A stretch of DNA of 64,000 nt from Euclidia mi (taxonomy: Eukaryota > Arthropoda > Insecta > Lepidoptera > Erebidae): contig OX123197.2 in assembly GCA_944739405.2 (NCBI GenBank), forward strand, positions 59,806,047-59,870,046, given 5' to 3'. Below the pieces are notes generated by a model. That model had not been told where the DNA came from. It searched no databases and was given only the letters and a program-made list of their open reading frames with translations. The position numbers and the translations under genes are program-made. Below, piece after piece: positions 1 to 10,548 of the stretch. Positions within the stretch are counted from its first letter, which is position 1, and each line of letters begins with the position of its first letter.

Positions 1-1
1 C

Positions 2-487
2 ATCACCAGCTTCCGAAGACATCAGGTTGTCTTTGTGGTCGATATAAAAATGATGTTCAGGCAGACGATTATCCACCCTAATGACCGTCGCTTCCAGCTG
101 ATCCTTTGGAGAGAGTCTCCTCGTGATCCCATGGTCGTCTACGAGCTCAATACCAATACGTACGGGTTAAGGTCGAGCCCCTATTTGGCAATACGTTCTC
201 TTTGGGAGCTCGCAGACCGAGAAGGCTTACGTTTCCCACGAGCCTCCGCCATCTTGAAAGACGATATTTACGTCGATGACATTTGCTCGGGCGCCTCCAC
301 AGCGGACGAGGCGATCCTCCTGCGGGACGAATTGATAGGTATTTTGGCCTTCGCTGGTTATGAGTTGCGTAAATGGATTTGCAACTCACCAGCGCTTTTG
401 GAAGGCTTGCCAGAGGATCATCAGCAGGATCCACATCTATTTGAGATTGTTGACAACCCCGCCATGATGGCTGTTCTCGGCGTTTAG
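2..487 (+). pseudogene. BEL/Pao Pol: reverse transcriptase palm (partial)
   Basis: This segment is open from the window edge to a TAG at 485-487. It carries the BEL/Pao reverse transcriptase signature: an FRQT..HPNDRRFQ stretch, then a YELNT..YGLRSSPYLA stretch, then YVDD followed by ICSGAS (the catalytic YxDD box, intact). The RT would copy element RNA into DNA inside a virus-like particle. After the TAG the same frame still reads like BEL Pol to about 640 (a WTKR..LSTVAR..DPNGW region), so the stop is a point lesion and not the natural end. A frameshift between about 630 and 650 moves the rest into the next segment. The 5' end is cut by the window. Confidence 0.85.
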
Positions 488-1269
488 TACAGACCAGTCC
501 AAGACATCTTTACATATAACGTAGACTTGAAATTGCCGTGTTCTTGGACTAAACGTCTCGTATTGTCTACTGTCGCCAGAACCTTTGATCCGAACGGTTG
601 GATCTGTCCAATTATATTTTGGGCAAAATGCTTCTTGCAGAAGCTTGGACAGCAGGATTGACCTGGGACGAACCTCTACACGGTACTGTTGTTGAGGAAT
701 GGACCTCCTTTGTATCCTCACTTCCTGCCGTCAATGAGATCTCCTTGCCTCGTCCCATTCTTCCTCCCGGGAAGTACAAGGCCACCCTTCACGGGTTTTT
801 TGACGCCTCGGAACGTGGTCACGCGGCCGTGGTGTACTTGCGCACAGTCAGTGCCTCAGGTCAGGTGAGGGTTTCCCTGATCATGGCAAAGAGCAAGGTC
901 GCACCCTTTTGGACATCTCTGACCATTCCGAAATTGGAGCTCTCGGGAGCAGCCCTACTTGTACGCTTGTTGAATCACGTGTCCAGTACCTTATGTAAAA
1001 GCATTTGCATTAATGGGACCTACGCCTGGACAGACAGCCAAATTGTTCTTTGTTGGTTGAAGGCTTCTGTGCACACCTTGGAGGTATTTGTCGCTAATCG
1101 CGTTTCCCAAATCCAGAAATCCGAAGTCAAACTTGTTTGGAGACACGTGCCAGGTGAGCTCAACCCCGCTGATTGTGCCTCGCGCGGATGCTTGACGCCT
1201 AGTTTGATAGGTCATTCGCTGTGGTGGGGTCCGGAATGGTTGAGTCGACCAGAAACTGATTGGCCTTGA
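488..1269 (+). pseudogene. BEL/Pao Pol: RT connection and RNase H-like region
   Basis: This is the continuation of Pol after the TAG. From 598 the frame is open for 223 codons. It contains the BEL RNase H-like motifs FDASERGHAAVVYL, MAKSKVAP, IPKLELSGAALLVRL, WTDSQIVLCWL and HVPGELNPADCASRG, in the usual order. The family uses this domain to remove the RNA strand during reverse transcription. The frame ends at a TGA (1267-1269) directly after the ...SLWWGPEWLS motif, where other BEL elements read on into the integrase. The next segment is in the same frame, so this is a single nonsense mutation. Confidence 0.8.
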
Positions 1270-1278
1270 ACGCCAGTT

Positions 1279-2826
1279 TTGAATACTTCTAGTTTGCCGG
1301 GTCTACGAACACTCGCTCTTGAGAAGGTAGAATGCGCCTTCGACCCCGATTTTTTGTTGAATCGTTACAGCTCCCTCGACAAGTTGTTAGGTGTCACTGC
1401 TTGGATAAAGCGTTTTGTTTTTAATTTTAGGCACCCACAACAGAAACGACTGACACCGCTTATCTCACCACAGGAACGACAGGAGTCCCTCACCTTTTGG
1501 GTTCGTTCTGTGCAATTGGCGCATTTTGAAAAGGAGATTGCTATCCTTAAATCAGGGAGATCGAAATTGTCGGGAGCTGTCTCTAAATTGAACCCCTTTT
1601 TGGACGATACGGGTCTCTTGCGCGTTGGAGGGCGTCTCAAGAACGCCAACCTCCCTTACGGGGCACGTCACCCCCTGTTGTTACCTAAGGACGGTCATTT
1701 GGTACGCTTGTTGGTAACTGACCGTCACCTTAAAAATTCGCATGCTGGTTGTAATGCTTTGTTGGCCATTTTGCAACGCGAATTTTGGATCTTGTCTGCC
1801 CGAAGAATTATTCGGAGTGTAGTCTTTCGCTGCATCCCTTGCTATAAGCTCAAGGCTTCTACCATGCAGCCCTTGATGGGAGACTTACCGGCAGATCGCG
1901 TAACGGAGAGTAGGACGTTTGACGGTGTTGGCACGGACTTTGCTGGTCCCTTTTTGGTGAAAACATCGACACTTCGAAACAGCAAGACTGTTAAGGCCTA
2001 CTTGTGCGTTTTTGTTTGCCTCTCCACAAAGGCCGTACATTTGGAACTGGTCTCCTCGCTTACGACCGAGGCGTTTGTAACCACATTTGACAGATTTGTA
2101 TCCCGCAGAGGGCTGTCTTCCTTGATCCGTTCTGACTGCGGCACTAACTTCAAGGGCACGTATAATTATTTGAATGATGTTGTTAATTTCCTTGAAACCA
2201 ACAAGGCTGATATAGGTGATAGGCTTGCCCGACGTGGGATAAATTGGTTGTTTTCCCCACCAAATTGTCCACACTGGGGTGGTATATTTGAGGCCGCTGT
2301 AAAATCGGCCAAAACACACTTGCGCAGGACAATCGGTGAGTCTGTCCTTACATTTGAGGAACTCGCAACTGTGCTTTGTAAGATTGAGGCCGTTTTGAAC
2401 TCTCGGCCATTGTGCCCGATCTCCTCAGATCCGAATGATTTGGAGGCCCTTACGCCGGGCCATTTTTTGATTGGTCGCCCACTTGTCGCCTTGCCTGAGT
2501 ACCCCTATATTGATACGAGACCTGGTCGTCTCTCGCGTTTTGAATTGGTACGCCAGATTACTCAGAGCTTTTGGAAACGCTGGAATTTGGAATATTTGCA
2601 CATACTCCAGCAACGCGTTAAGTGGACCGACAAGACCGATCCACCCAAGATTGGTGACCTCGTTTTGATCAAAGAGGCTAACCTTCCGCCACTCAGATGG
2701 TGCAGAGGGCGCATCCTTCGTTTGGTAACTGGGGCTGATGGAGTTCCCCGATTTGCTGAGTTCTTGGTGGACGGTTCGATTCTGAGGAGAGCGGTTGCAA
2801 CATTGTCACGTCTACCAACCGATTAG
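1279..2826 (+). pseudogene. BEL/Pao Pol: integrase and DUF5641 tail
   Basis: This 515-codon open frame is in phase with the previous segment. In order: an N-terminal HH-CC zinc region (DRHLKNSHAGCNALL ... CIPCYK), the integrase core with DFAGPF, SDCGTNF and EAAVKSAK carrying D, D and E, and the C-terminal DUF5641 region (FWKRWNLEYLHILQQR ... IGDLVLIKE ... PPLRWCRGRI). The integrase would join element DNA to the host genome. The catalytic triad appears intact. TAG at 2824-2826 is the probable natural end of Pol. It is called a pseudogene because the upstream frame is broken. Confidence 0.85.
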
Positions 2827-2857
2827 CGGACCGGTAGCCCGGTCCGGGGCGGGTGGA

Positions 2858-3514
2858 TGTTTGAAATAGAATTAGTTTTTATTGTAAGTCAAATCGATTA
2901 GATCGATTGAGTAACATTTTGTTTAGTCTATTGAAAATTTCTGACAATGGTCACACTGAACTGTCTTTTCCAGTTCCCGCCTTGAAAAATCACCACGTTG
3001 TCGTCTCGTACGTAAAATATCGCCCTTTGAATTAACGCGAATTGAATTAACTGGTATAATTGAACTAAATTGAGTAAACCGTCTTGAATGCCGCCTGATC
3101 TAGTGCTGGCAACGGTAAATTGTGATAAGAGACATTGTGAACTATTGATTCACATTTGCAAAACTGAATTGTGAATCCTGTGAACGTGCATCGTGCCCTC
3201 GTGCCAACGGAGAGGACATCAAGTTGGAAGGAACAGCTAAGTGGATAATTCATGCAATCTATCGTGGCCACCTTAGTTTTGTTTGTTTTTCCCTAACTTA
3301 GTTCCAGGCCTGACATCAGTGAAGATACAGGTAATTGTACATTGTTAAATTCTTAGCGCCAAGAAACTTGGTCCATGTGTTTAGATCCTTTGCCTTAGGC
3401 TAAGACCGGATGAATTAATCGCTTCCACTGATCTCTGTATAAAACTTACTAAACTCATAGCCCGAACTCTAGACATAGATCTTTCGGTTTAAATGTAATA
3501 AAATATAATTTTGA
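2858..3514 (+). repeat. Probable 3' LTR of the first BEL/Pao element
   Basis: TGTTTGAAATAG follows a purine-rich tract (GGTCCGGGGCGGGTGGA) 31 bases after the Pol stop, which is where a 3' LTR should start. A TATA-like TGTATAAAAC lies at about 3436-3445 and two AATAAA signals lie at about 3498 and 3514. There is no open frame. The 3' limit is uncertain because no CA end with matching inverted bases stands out before the repeat shared with 6779. Confidence 0.5.
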
Positions 3515-5015
3515 ATAAACGATTTCTAGAGTGAGTTTTCATGATAATGTGATAATTTGTGCAAAGTGGTTGGCAGTAAATGGTTGTAGATGATTGTAAA
3601 TCCGGCTTAGTAATACCTCAAGGGACGGGCTCAAACGGTGAACGATCTTGAAGATTACAATCTAACTGCTGTTGTTGATGTATTATGTATACTTGATCTT
3701 TAATGCAGGCTTTTGTGTTTCATAGGGCATACTATTACTTTGATTGACGCATGTAATATTGTATTTCATTTTGATATTTAGTTTACGCATGTCGTAATAA
3801 AACTAGGTTTATAATAACGATCCTAATTAGATATTACGTGTAACGTATGTCCGGTACTTACCGCGTTGCGTCACAGTACCGCCCATACGCTCGGCCAATC
3901 AGAGAAAGCCATCGTCCGCACTCGCAAAGCCTGACCAAATATGGTCATAAACGGACTCTCAGCCTGATGGAGGGCCCGGTATATAAAGGGGCCGACAGAG
4001 AGGCCGGCACCGCTACTCTAACGTCGCTTCTACTATAACTAAGCGTACCTACTGACCCTACGTCGTATTTACGTGTATCCTGGTCCCAGCTACGGGTAAG
4101 CACTACATTTACTGCGTTAGCGTACTGCCCATCTCTCTACCTGCTAGCTGAGGCCGGCTGACGCCGCCTGCCTGACTCTATTGGTTGTGGCTCTCCTAAT
4201 GCTGCTTCCTTCAGGTTCCAGGTTCACGTTAAGCTCCGGGCTACACTACCTAGACCGCTACACCTGCTGCATCGCCTTCGGCGTCGCCTCTGCCGAAGAG
4301 TCTGGCCTGCCCTGCTCATCATACTCGCACCGCCGGCGCCTGCCAGCTGAGCCAACGTCTGCGAGGATCTGCCGCTACGCGCAGCCCTTCGAGCAACCTG
4401 CCCTGCACACTACCGGAGGGAACAGCGTGGGAGACTGCAGTCCTTAGTGTTCAGGCCAGTGTCGTGTTGTTGGTCGGTCATACTCGGCATAGGAAGTGAG
4501 ACAATACTCTGCAATAAACGCATCTAGAACCTCTACTGCGTTTTTACTACCAGAACCCGTTACATACGTTTCTTACTTTATTGATAGGAAACAGTTAAAA
4601 TAAAGGTTTTCTGTATATAGACTATTATATACTGATATAATAAAGCTGAAGAGTTTGTTTGATTGTTTAATCGCGCTAATCTTTAAGTTATGCTTGTAAT
4701 TCTACTTGTGCTTTGTAGCCACATTGATGAGGAATTATGTAGGTTATGTAACATCTCTTTATCATTATAAGCTGAAAGATCTAGCAAGCAATGTGTTACG
4801 ATAGTTCGATGAAAGATGTGTGGCAAATGTATTTACGGGATATAGCTGGTAAATTAATAGTACACTTCGAGATATTTGATCCTTAGTTTTTACAGCAATT
4901 ACTAGATAATAAAGAAAGTAAAAAATAAACCATAAACGACGATTATAATCTATTTTTTCTGTTTATAAACTAGTAGGTACAAAAATAAAAGACATTATAA
5001 TTATTTATTATATCA
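3515..5015. repeat. Direct repeat copy 1, split by a solo LTR
   Basis: Apart from the inserted block 3839-4564 (plus one 4-bp duplication), this stretch matches 6779-7528 in the same orientation at roughly 90% by eye. It starts at ATAAACGATTTCTAGAGTGA and ends at ...TTATTATATCA. It has no open frame of note. It may be an old element or one half of a duplicated segment. The two copies flank a LINE ORF1 relic. Confidence 0.75.
3839..4564 (+). repeat. Solo LTR, TGTAAC...GTTACA, with 4-bp target duplication TACG
   Basis: The block begins TGTAACG and ends CGTTACA, so its ends are inverted repeats. It is flanked by TACG at 3835-3838 and 4565-4568. The related copy at about 7092-7110 shows the uninterrupted site with a single TACG, so the borders are exact. 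Inside are a TATA box (TATATAAAGG, about 3980) and AATAAA (about 4513), as in a U3-R-U5 unit. It is GC-richer than its surroundings. The direction is taken from TATA and AATAAA. A solo LTR arises when the two LTRs of an inserted element recombine. The terminal bases and a 4-bp duplication fit Gypsy or BEL; I cannot assign the family. Confidence 0.85.
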
Positions 5016-5168
5016 CAACAAATAAATCAGCGCAGCACAATAATACATCTGCCACAACCCGCAATACAATAATATTTAACAAATTAAAAACAAGAAGTAC
5101 GTAAAGCCAATGCTGGCCTATTTGACCTGCAACGTTAATAAAAGTAATTAAAACCACAACACGATGCC

Positions 5169-5880
5169 TTACCATATTACAGGGAATAAGGAACATAACT
5201 CGATTATGTAGGATGTTACTCTTGTGGAAGTGGGCCTAAGACACGGTATAGGTCCTTTTCTGTCCGGATGGAGCAAACAGAATCGCCATTCTTCTTCCTG
5301 GCACTTGCGACCTCGCCTCGTCCATACAAACTGCCAACCGAGACGATTGCCAGCTTCTTGCGCTTGCCGAAATAACATCCGGTTCGCCTTAGCCAGGCGT
5401 GCATTTATGTAGAAACGGGTCGGTGGTCCCGACACTCCAAGGTCAGCTGTTGTTGCGCCTCTGCGCATTCGTGCTGCGCGCAATAGTTCATCGCGCATAT
5501 CACGTCGCGCCAGGCGTACGATTATAGTGCGTGGTCGAACCTCCTTAGCCCCATCTGAACAAGATGCGTTGATATGCTTGCCACCGATACGATCCACGCT
5601 TATAATGTCTCTGTTCTCCATGCTGACACCCAGCTTTACAGCTATACCCGACATTAAATGGGAGAGATTTTCCCCTTTTGTCTCAGGTATATTACTAATT
5701 TCCAGATCAGCAGCTAGAATTTCCTGATCCCGTTCGTTCAATTCAATTTTCAGCTCAGCTACCGCCATATCAATATCTACTTGCCGTTCTGATTTTTGCG
5801 ACATATTGCTTTGCTCCAGAGCACACAACCTAGCATCAATACCGTCTATGCGCTCATTGCAGCTGTTCACAATTTTTCTT
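5169..5880 (-). pseudogene. LINE ORF1 relic, FP25-like
   Basis: The minus strand encodes a coiled-coil start (about 50 residues rich in E, L and K), then a region with EISNIPETKGENLSHL, VSVDRIGG, RTIIVRLARRDMRDELL and RFYINARLAKANRMLFRQA. This is the Baculo_FP-type fold found as ORF1 of many insect LINEs, and it resembles the intact ORF1 at 52507-53475. LINE ORF1 proteins bind the element RNA. The last 40 codons continue better in another frame (VCSIRTEKDLYRVLGP), so there is at least one frameshift. There is no ATG at the 5' side and no ORF2 downstream, so this is a fragment. The 900 bases beyond it (5881-6778) hold no recognisable gene. Confidence 0.65.
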
Positions 5881-6778
5881 AGTTGTCACGAAATGTGTGT
5901 TATGTCAGTTTGTCATGAGCTACAGTCAGATGACACTAGATGGAGCTGTTATTGTTTTAGTGTTCCGGAGATTGTTAAAGCGTTGCTTGGATGGCTTCAC
6001 GCACCAAAACAGTCACTGAATAGTTATGAAATATTTACACGCACTTTGGCCACGCACGAAATGTTTTCCAGTGTTTTTGTTTATTTATCATTTAATATCG
6101 AGTAGGTACACAACTACACATTTCCAATCTGTTTTTTATGTTTTTATTGTATATTAACGTCGTCGTTAATATACTTTATTTCAATTTGTATTTTTGTTCT
6201 AGTCGTATAACGTAGACGACGGTAAACTATAACATTTCTTGCGCTAAAAACTTGGAAAAAGAAAATGTCTCTTAAAATTTGAATATCCATCTCAAGCACT
6301 TTGAAATCAACCTCCAGATGGAACACTGAGACATCAGAACAAATCAAGAGGAAAATACTTCTCATTTTAATCCAACAACTTTTCACCGAGACGGACCAGG
6401 ACGTAAATGCACATTTAAAATATCAAAACGTGATTCGGACTCAAAACTTGCTGCGAACCTAAAATTGAATTTCGTCGCGTTCCAGAGAGCCATTGTTCCT
6501 TGGATTCAAAGTAAAGTGTTAAAATGATAGTTAAACCCAACAATCAATTCTCAACCTATGTGCACAAAGTTGCTTTTCAAAAGTGTAATTTCTCAGCAAG
6601 TTTGACGCTTTTTAATCGGATTGCATTTTAAAGACACTGAACAGGTATTTTTACTCTCTCGGAGTCGTTATTTTGAAATAATTGCCTATGTTTAAGTATT
6701 TTTATAGCAGTTGACACTAGTTTCATTTGAACATCGCGGAAGCCTTTTATGAAATCCAAACATAAAATCTCATTTTTT
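5881..6778. other. AT-rich spacer, nothing recognised
   Basis: No open frame, RNA gene or matching repeat is visible apart from a possible LINE 5' untranslated remnant near 5881-6100. The 80-codon frame at 6144-6386 on the minus strand looks like chance. Confidence 0.4.
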
Positions 6779-7528
6779 ATAAACGATTTCTAGAGTGAAT
6801 TTTCATGATAATGTGATAATTTGTGCGAAGTGGTTGGCAGTAAACGGATGTAAATGGCTGTAGATCCGGCTTACCTCTAGGGACGGGCTCAAACGGTGAA
6901 CGATCTTGGAGATTACAATCTAACTGCAGTTGTCGATGTATTATGTATACTTGATCTTTAATGCAGGCTTTTGTGTTTCATAGGGCATGCGATTACTTTA
7001 ATTGACGCATATAGTCTTGTATTGAATTTAGATATTTAGTTTACGCATGTCGTAATAAAACTGGGTTTATGATAACGGTCCCAATTAGTTGTTACGTTTC
7101 TTACTTTATTGATAGGAAACAGTTAAAATAAAGGTTTTCGGTATATATACTGATATAATAAAACTGAAGAGTTTGTTTGATTGTTTAAACGCGCTTATCT
7201 TTAAGTTATGTTTGTAATTCTGCTTGTGCTTTGTAGCCCCATTGATGAGAAATTATGTAGGTTGTTAACATCTCTTTATCCTTATAAGCTGAAAGATAAA
7301 GCAAGCAATGTGTTACGATAGTTCGATAAATGATGTGTGGCAAATGTATTTACGGGATATAGGTGGTAAATTAATAGTACACTTCGAGATATTTGAACCT
7401 TAGTTTTTACAGCAATTACTAGATAATAAAGAAAGTAAAAAATAAACCATAAACGACGATTATAATCTATTTTTTCTGTTTATAAACTAGTAGGTACAAA
7501 AATAAAAGACATTATATTTATTATATCA
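6779..7528. repeat. Direct repeat copy 2 (uninterrupted)
   Basis: This is the second copy of the repeat at 3515-5015, without the solo LTR. It runs from ATAAACGATTTCTAGAGTGA to TTATTATATCA. It serves as the natural empty site that proves the solo LTR insertion in copy 1. The 270 bases after it (7529-7804) hold nothing I recognise. Confidence 0.75.
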
Positions 7529-7804
7529 GTAGAAACTAGACTGAGCCGTAAATATTTGGGCATTTGCAGATTTTTCTAAAAAAATCGACTCCATTAGCCA
7601 TTATTACTGAAAACGATACAAACGACCATAAAATATACGACCTGGTGTTTTTACGCTACTAAAGAACATGAGTTATATTTAATCAAACTTTTATTTGCAT
7701 TTTTTCGGAATGCGGTATGAAAAATATTACCTTTTTCTTCGTTCAAATAAGTAAATTAAACTGATTGGGTGCGAATGTCCGTATAAATGATTGTCAATCG
7801 TTAA

Positions 7805-8735
7805 AATAAGTACATACATACATATACTCACGCCTGTTTCCCAGAGGGGTAGGCAGTGACTACGGAACGCCATTTGTATAGATTCTGACATATCTCTCTT
7901 GCTTCATTCACTCCCATCAGATTCCTAATGCATGCTCTTCTGTTCAGGGCACTTCTAACCTGTCGTGTTTTTAGGATGTCTCCAATCTGGTCAGAGAACG
8001 TCCTCCTAGGTCTTCCCCTTCGTCCTATCCCATTCACACTTGCCTTATAATATATCTACTTGGTCAGTCTCTCGTCATCCGTCCTCTCCACGTGCCCAAA
8101 CTACCTCAGCATACCTTTCTACCTTTTTTTCTTGTCACTACATCTTCTTTTAACCCACAACACTCTCTTATCACACAATTCCTTACTCTGTCAGCCAAAG
8201 ACACACCACACATACTTCTCAGTCCTCTCATTTCTACAGCATTTATTCTACTTTCATTACTCTTCTGCCATACCCAACTTTCACTACCATACATAAGTGT
8301 ACGTACTAACTACACCCCTCTATGCACAGCCAAACGTGCCTTTTTGGACACGTTATGACTGTTTATAAAAACCTTCAAATCTCCATCCTCCCTTTTACCT
8401 GCATTAACTCTTCTTTCAATATCTTCTTCATTCTTACCATTCCTAGTAAACAACGTACCTAAATATACAAAATCATTCACTTGTTCCACTCGATGTCCAT
8501 CGATCAGAACATTACAAGCCGTAACACATTCCTCCTTTTCAAAAACCATAGCTTTCGTCTTGCATACATTCACTTTTATTACTTTCCTCCCTAAAGCACC
8601 ATGCATGATTGTTACCATCCCCCGCAACTCCTCCGCTGAAGACACAAGTATTACCTGATCATCAGCATAAAGAAGGCATTTGACAAGAAACTCATTCATC
8701 CTTAATCCACAATCACTATGTATCAAATCTTCGCC
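7805..8735 (-). mobile_element. RTE-type LINE, 3' fragment
   Basis: Minus-strand fragments read as the C-terminal half of a LINE ORF2. They include LRMNEFLVKCLLYADDQVIL (the YADD catalytic box), DFVYLGTLFTRNGKNEEDIERR, MYGSESWVWQKSNESRINAVEMR and RGRPRRTFSDQIGDIL, ending in VVTAYPSGKQA. This pattern is typical of RTE-like LINEs in Lepidoptera. At least two frameshifts (near 8300 and 8040-8106) break the frame. The element ends in a TATG-type simple repeat (CATACATACATATA on the plus strand, about 7812-7826). The last 30 bases before the tail match the end of the SINEs in this window. The 5' part is missing. Confidence 0.75.
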
Positions 8736-8739
8736 AGGT

Positions 8740-8868
8740 ATCACCGAAGCGTTCCTCGCAACCCCCCGACGGGTATTGGCCCGCCAGATGGTCAGGCGGG
8801 CCCCGAACAAAACCCCCTTGGCGGCGCATGAAGGTGTTGGGCTCCGCCGCCAAAACACCCAGCGGCCG
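8740..8868 (-). repeat. GC-rich retroposon, fragment C
   Basis: This 130-bp piece matches the 3' part of the complete elements at 12249-12759 and 14746-15360, including the GGGTATTGGCC..CCAGATGG stretch and the CCGCC..AAAACACCCAGCGGCC stretch. It stops at 8868, where a SINE begins. It has no tail or target duplication. Confidence 0.7.
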
Positions 8869-8874
8869 TACAAC

Positions 8875-9410
8875 ACCCGCATTAGGACTAAATCCTGTGT
8901 CGCGGGGGACTTTACAAACATACAACTAACGGACACTATGAACACCCAGACTCGAAACAACAATTTATGAATCACACAATGTGTTCTCTCGTGTGGGAAT
9001 CGAACCCACAACAGTAGTCGGTCCACAGACATAGATCTACATAGATAACGCAAATGCATGCACTTCGCGTGTCTGAATTCCGACCAAGCGTCGAGCTTGG
9101 TCGCCACTAACTTCAGTCCCCGCGCGTCCGTTTTACCGTTAAGTAAACTTTATTCACATTACGTTGCCGCGTTTGCTTCGGACGTTTGATCTGACGTTGT
9201 GTATTAGGAGACGATGAATATCGCACAAGCGATACTGTCGCGCATCGCTTCGACTTCGTGATACAGGCAACGTCACAGTAGGTATTAAAAAGTCGGCACG
9301 CTTGGTTTCAATACAAATCGTGATAGTTGCGTTATCTATGTAGATCTATATCTGTGAGTCGGTCAGAAGTGTCAAGTGGCGAGGTGGCCGCTTAAACCAC
9401 TATGCCAACT
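8875..9410 (-). mobile_element. tRNA-derived SINE (family 2), split by a MITE
   Basis: The sequence matches the SINE at 18508-18694: CCGCATTAGGACTAAATCCTG, then an inverted B box (GAATCGAACCCACA, about 9000) and an inverted A box (GGCCGCTTAAACCACTATGCC, about 9387-9405). Between the two boxes 333 bases are inserted (9024-9356), with an 8-bp duplication. The SINE is therefore on the minus strand and consists of 8875-9023 plus 9365-9410. Confidence 0.7.
9024..9356. mobile_element. hAT-type MITE with 8-bp target duplication
   Basis: The ends CACAGACATAGATCTACATA and (reverse complement) CACAGATATAGATCTACATA form inverted repeats of about 30 bp with one mismatch. The insert is flanked by AGTCGGTC at 9016-9023 and 9357-9364. 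An 8-bp duplication with CA..TG ends fits hAT. There is no transposase frame, so it would need enzyme from an autonomous relative. It sits in the SINE described at 8875-9410. Confidence 0.8.
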
Positions 9411-9418
9411 AACAAACT

Positions 9419-9449
9419 ATATAATATAGACTGCACGTCTATATTATAT
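9419..9449. repeat. Perfect hairpin, 13-bp arms
   Basis: ATATAATATAGAC is followed by TGCAC and then its exact reverse complement. It lies directly after the SINE 5' end. It may be a leftover palindromic insert. Confidence 0.6.
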
Positions 9450-9550
9450 CGTATGACTTGTAATGCAATAGGCTTCTAACATTGATAGCCTGATGGTGTG
9501 ATGGTGATGGTGTATGAGGTCTTTCTAGTTATTTACCCAGACTTGAGATA

Positions 9551-10146
9551 ATTCGACGGTCCCTACGTATATAAAGACATGTCTAAAATACCTTTTTTTT
9601 ACTTCATTATTTGCTTTCGTTAATTGATACCCATATTCCTATTTTTTTTTAATTTTTGGTAGCTTATTTTAACCATATACGTTAACGTATATAAAGACAA
9701 ACATCGACGTTCTAATGATTTTGTTACTGTATTTGCGGACATCTATTACGTAACGTCATATACCGAGTTACGCCATGCCGCGTGAAGATGGACTTGTCAA
9801 ACTTAATGTCATTTACATCACTAAGTTAAACCTACATAATTTGTTAACATCATAAAATTATGTTTAAATTTTTGAACGTAGAAAGGGACATTTATTTATT
9901 TTACGCTTAGGACCTTTTTCACAGTGGACGGGAAAACGGTAAACTTGCAAGTTTTACAAGAAAAATGAGGATATTCAAAATAATCGTTACACTATTACAT
10001 CCAGCCTACATTAACAATTATAGATCAATATTAAAATATATAAGTTATTACTTTTTGATAAATTCCAGATCATTTTGAAACTTGAAAACGCTCTCCTGTA
10101 AACCATGACTTTTGACATATTTTTATATACGTCGGGACCGTCGAAT
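9551..10146. mobile_element. MITE with TA target site
   Basis: Both ends read ATTCGACGGTCCC(T/G)ACGTATATAAA as inverted repeats of about 28-33 bp with few mismatches, and TA lies directly outside each end (9549-9550 and 10147-10148). The 596 bp interior is AT-rich with no transposase. A TA site suits the Tc1/mariner superfamily. PIF/Harbinger is less likely because TAA/TTA is not duplicated as a direct repeat. Confidence 0.75.
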
Positions 10147-10205
10147 TATTCAAACATACAAGACAAAGTTTTTGAGTGCTCTTATCACTGTATATTTCGC
10201 ACATT

Positions 10206-10512
10206 CAGAGGCCCAATTCATCTAATTATATTACTTCAAAATGCAGTTTCGATCTAATGTCAGTGTCATACTCATGTCACAAATTATATTGTTCTCCTAA
10301 ATTAACGAATGTTTGAAAATTATTCGAATGGTATCATGACTAGATCGTAAATTGAACAATATGTCAACGTCAAAATATAAAAGTCAAATGAGACGATAAT
10401 GATAATGTCATTATCGTCTAATTAGACGATAATGTCATCATCATCTAATTTACAGAATACCGATTCTGAGTCAATTCAAAATATAATCTCGTTTTGTTCA
10501 AAATATAGTTTC
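10206..10512. repeat. Dispersed repeat D, copy 1
   Basis: Matches 13323-13588 in the same orientation (CAGTTTCGATCTWATGTCARTGTCAT, GACTAGATCGTAAATTRAACAATRTGTCAACG, GAATACCGATT..GAGTCAATTCAAAAT). Copy 1 has an extra palindromic block at about 10391-10419 (AGACGATAATGA, 5-base loop, reverse complement) that copy 2 lacks. No coding content; family unknown. Confidence 0.65.
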
Positions 10513-10548
10513 ATAACGTAACATGATAACATAACTTCACGCCATTTT

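Larger units (their letters stand above)
1..3514 (+). mobile_element. BEL/Pao LTR retrotransposon, 3' part, decayed
   Basis: The window opens inside the reverse transcriptase of a BEL/Pao element. Polymerase, RNase H-like and integrase regions follow in the normal order, then a purine-rich tract at about 2841-2857 and an LTR-like tail. The gag, protease and 5' LTR lie left of the window. The coding frame is broken by an in-frame TAG (485-487), a frameshift near 630-650 and a TGA (1267-1269), so this copy cannot make a full Pol. The right border is placed where a repeat shared with 6779-7528 begins. That border is inferred, because I could not find the LTR end or a target duplication. Confidence 0.85.

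Noticed and set aside
3847..4447. Two open frames of 63 and 88 codons (3847-4038 and 4181-4447)
   Set aside because: Both lie within the solo LTR and read through its promoter and leader region; no motif.
8680..9107. A 265-codon minus frame joining LINE RT to GC-rich sequence, as a new fusion protein
   Set aside because: The frame simply runs through three different repeats (LINE, GC-rich retroposon, SINE). Only the LINE part shows protein motifs.
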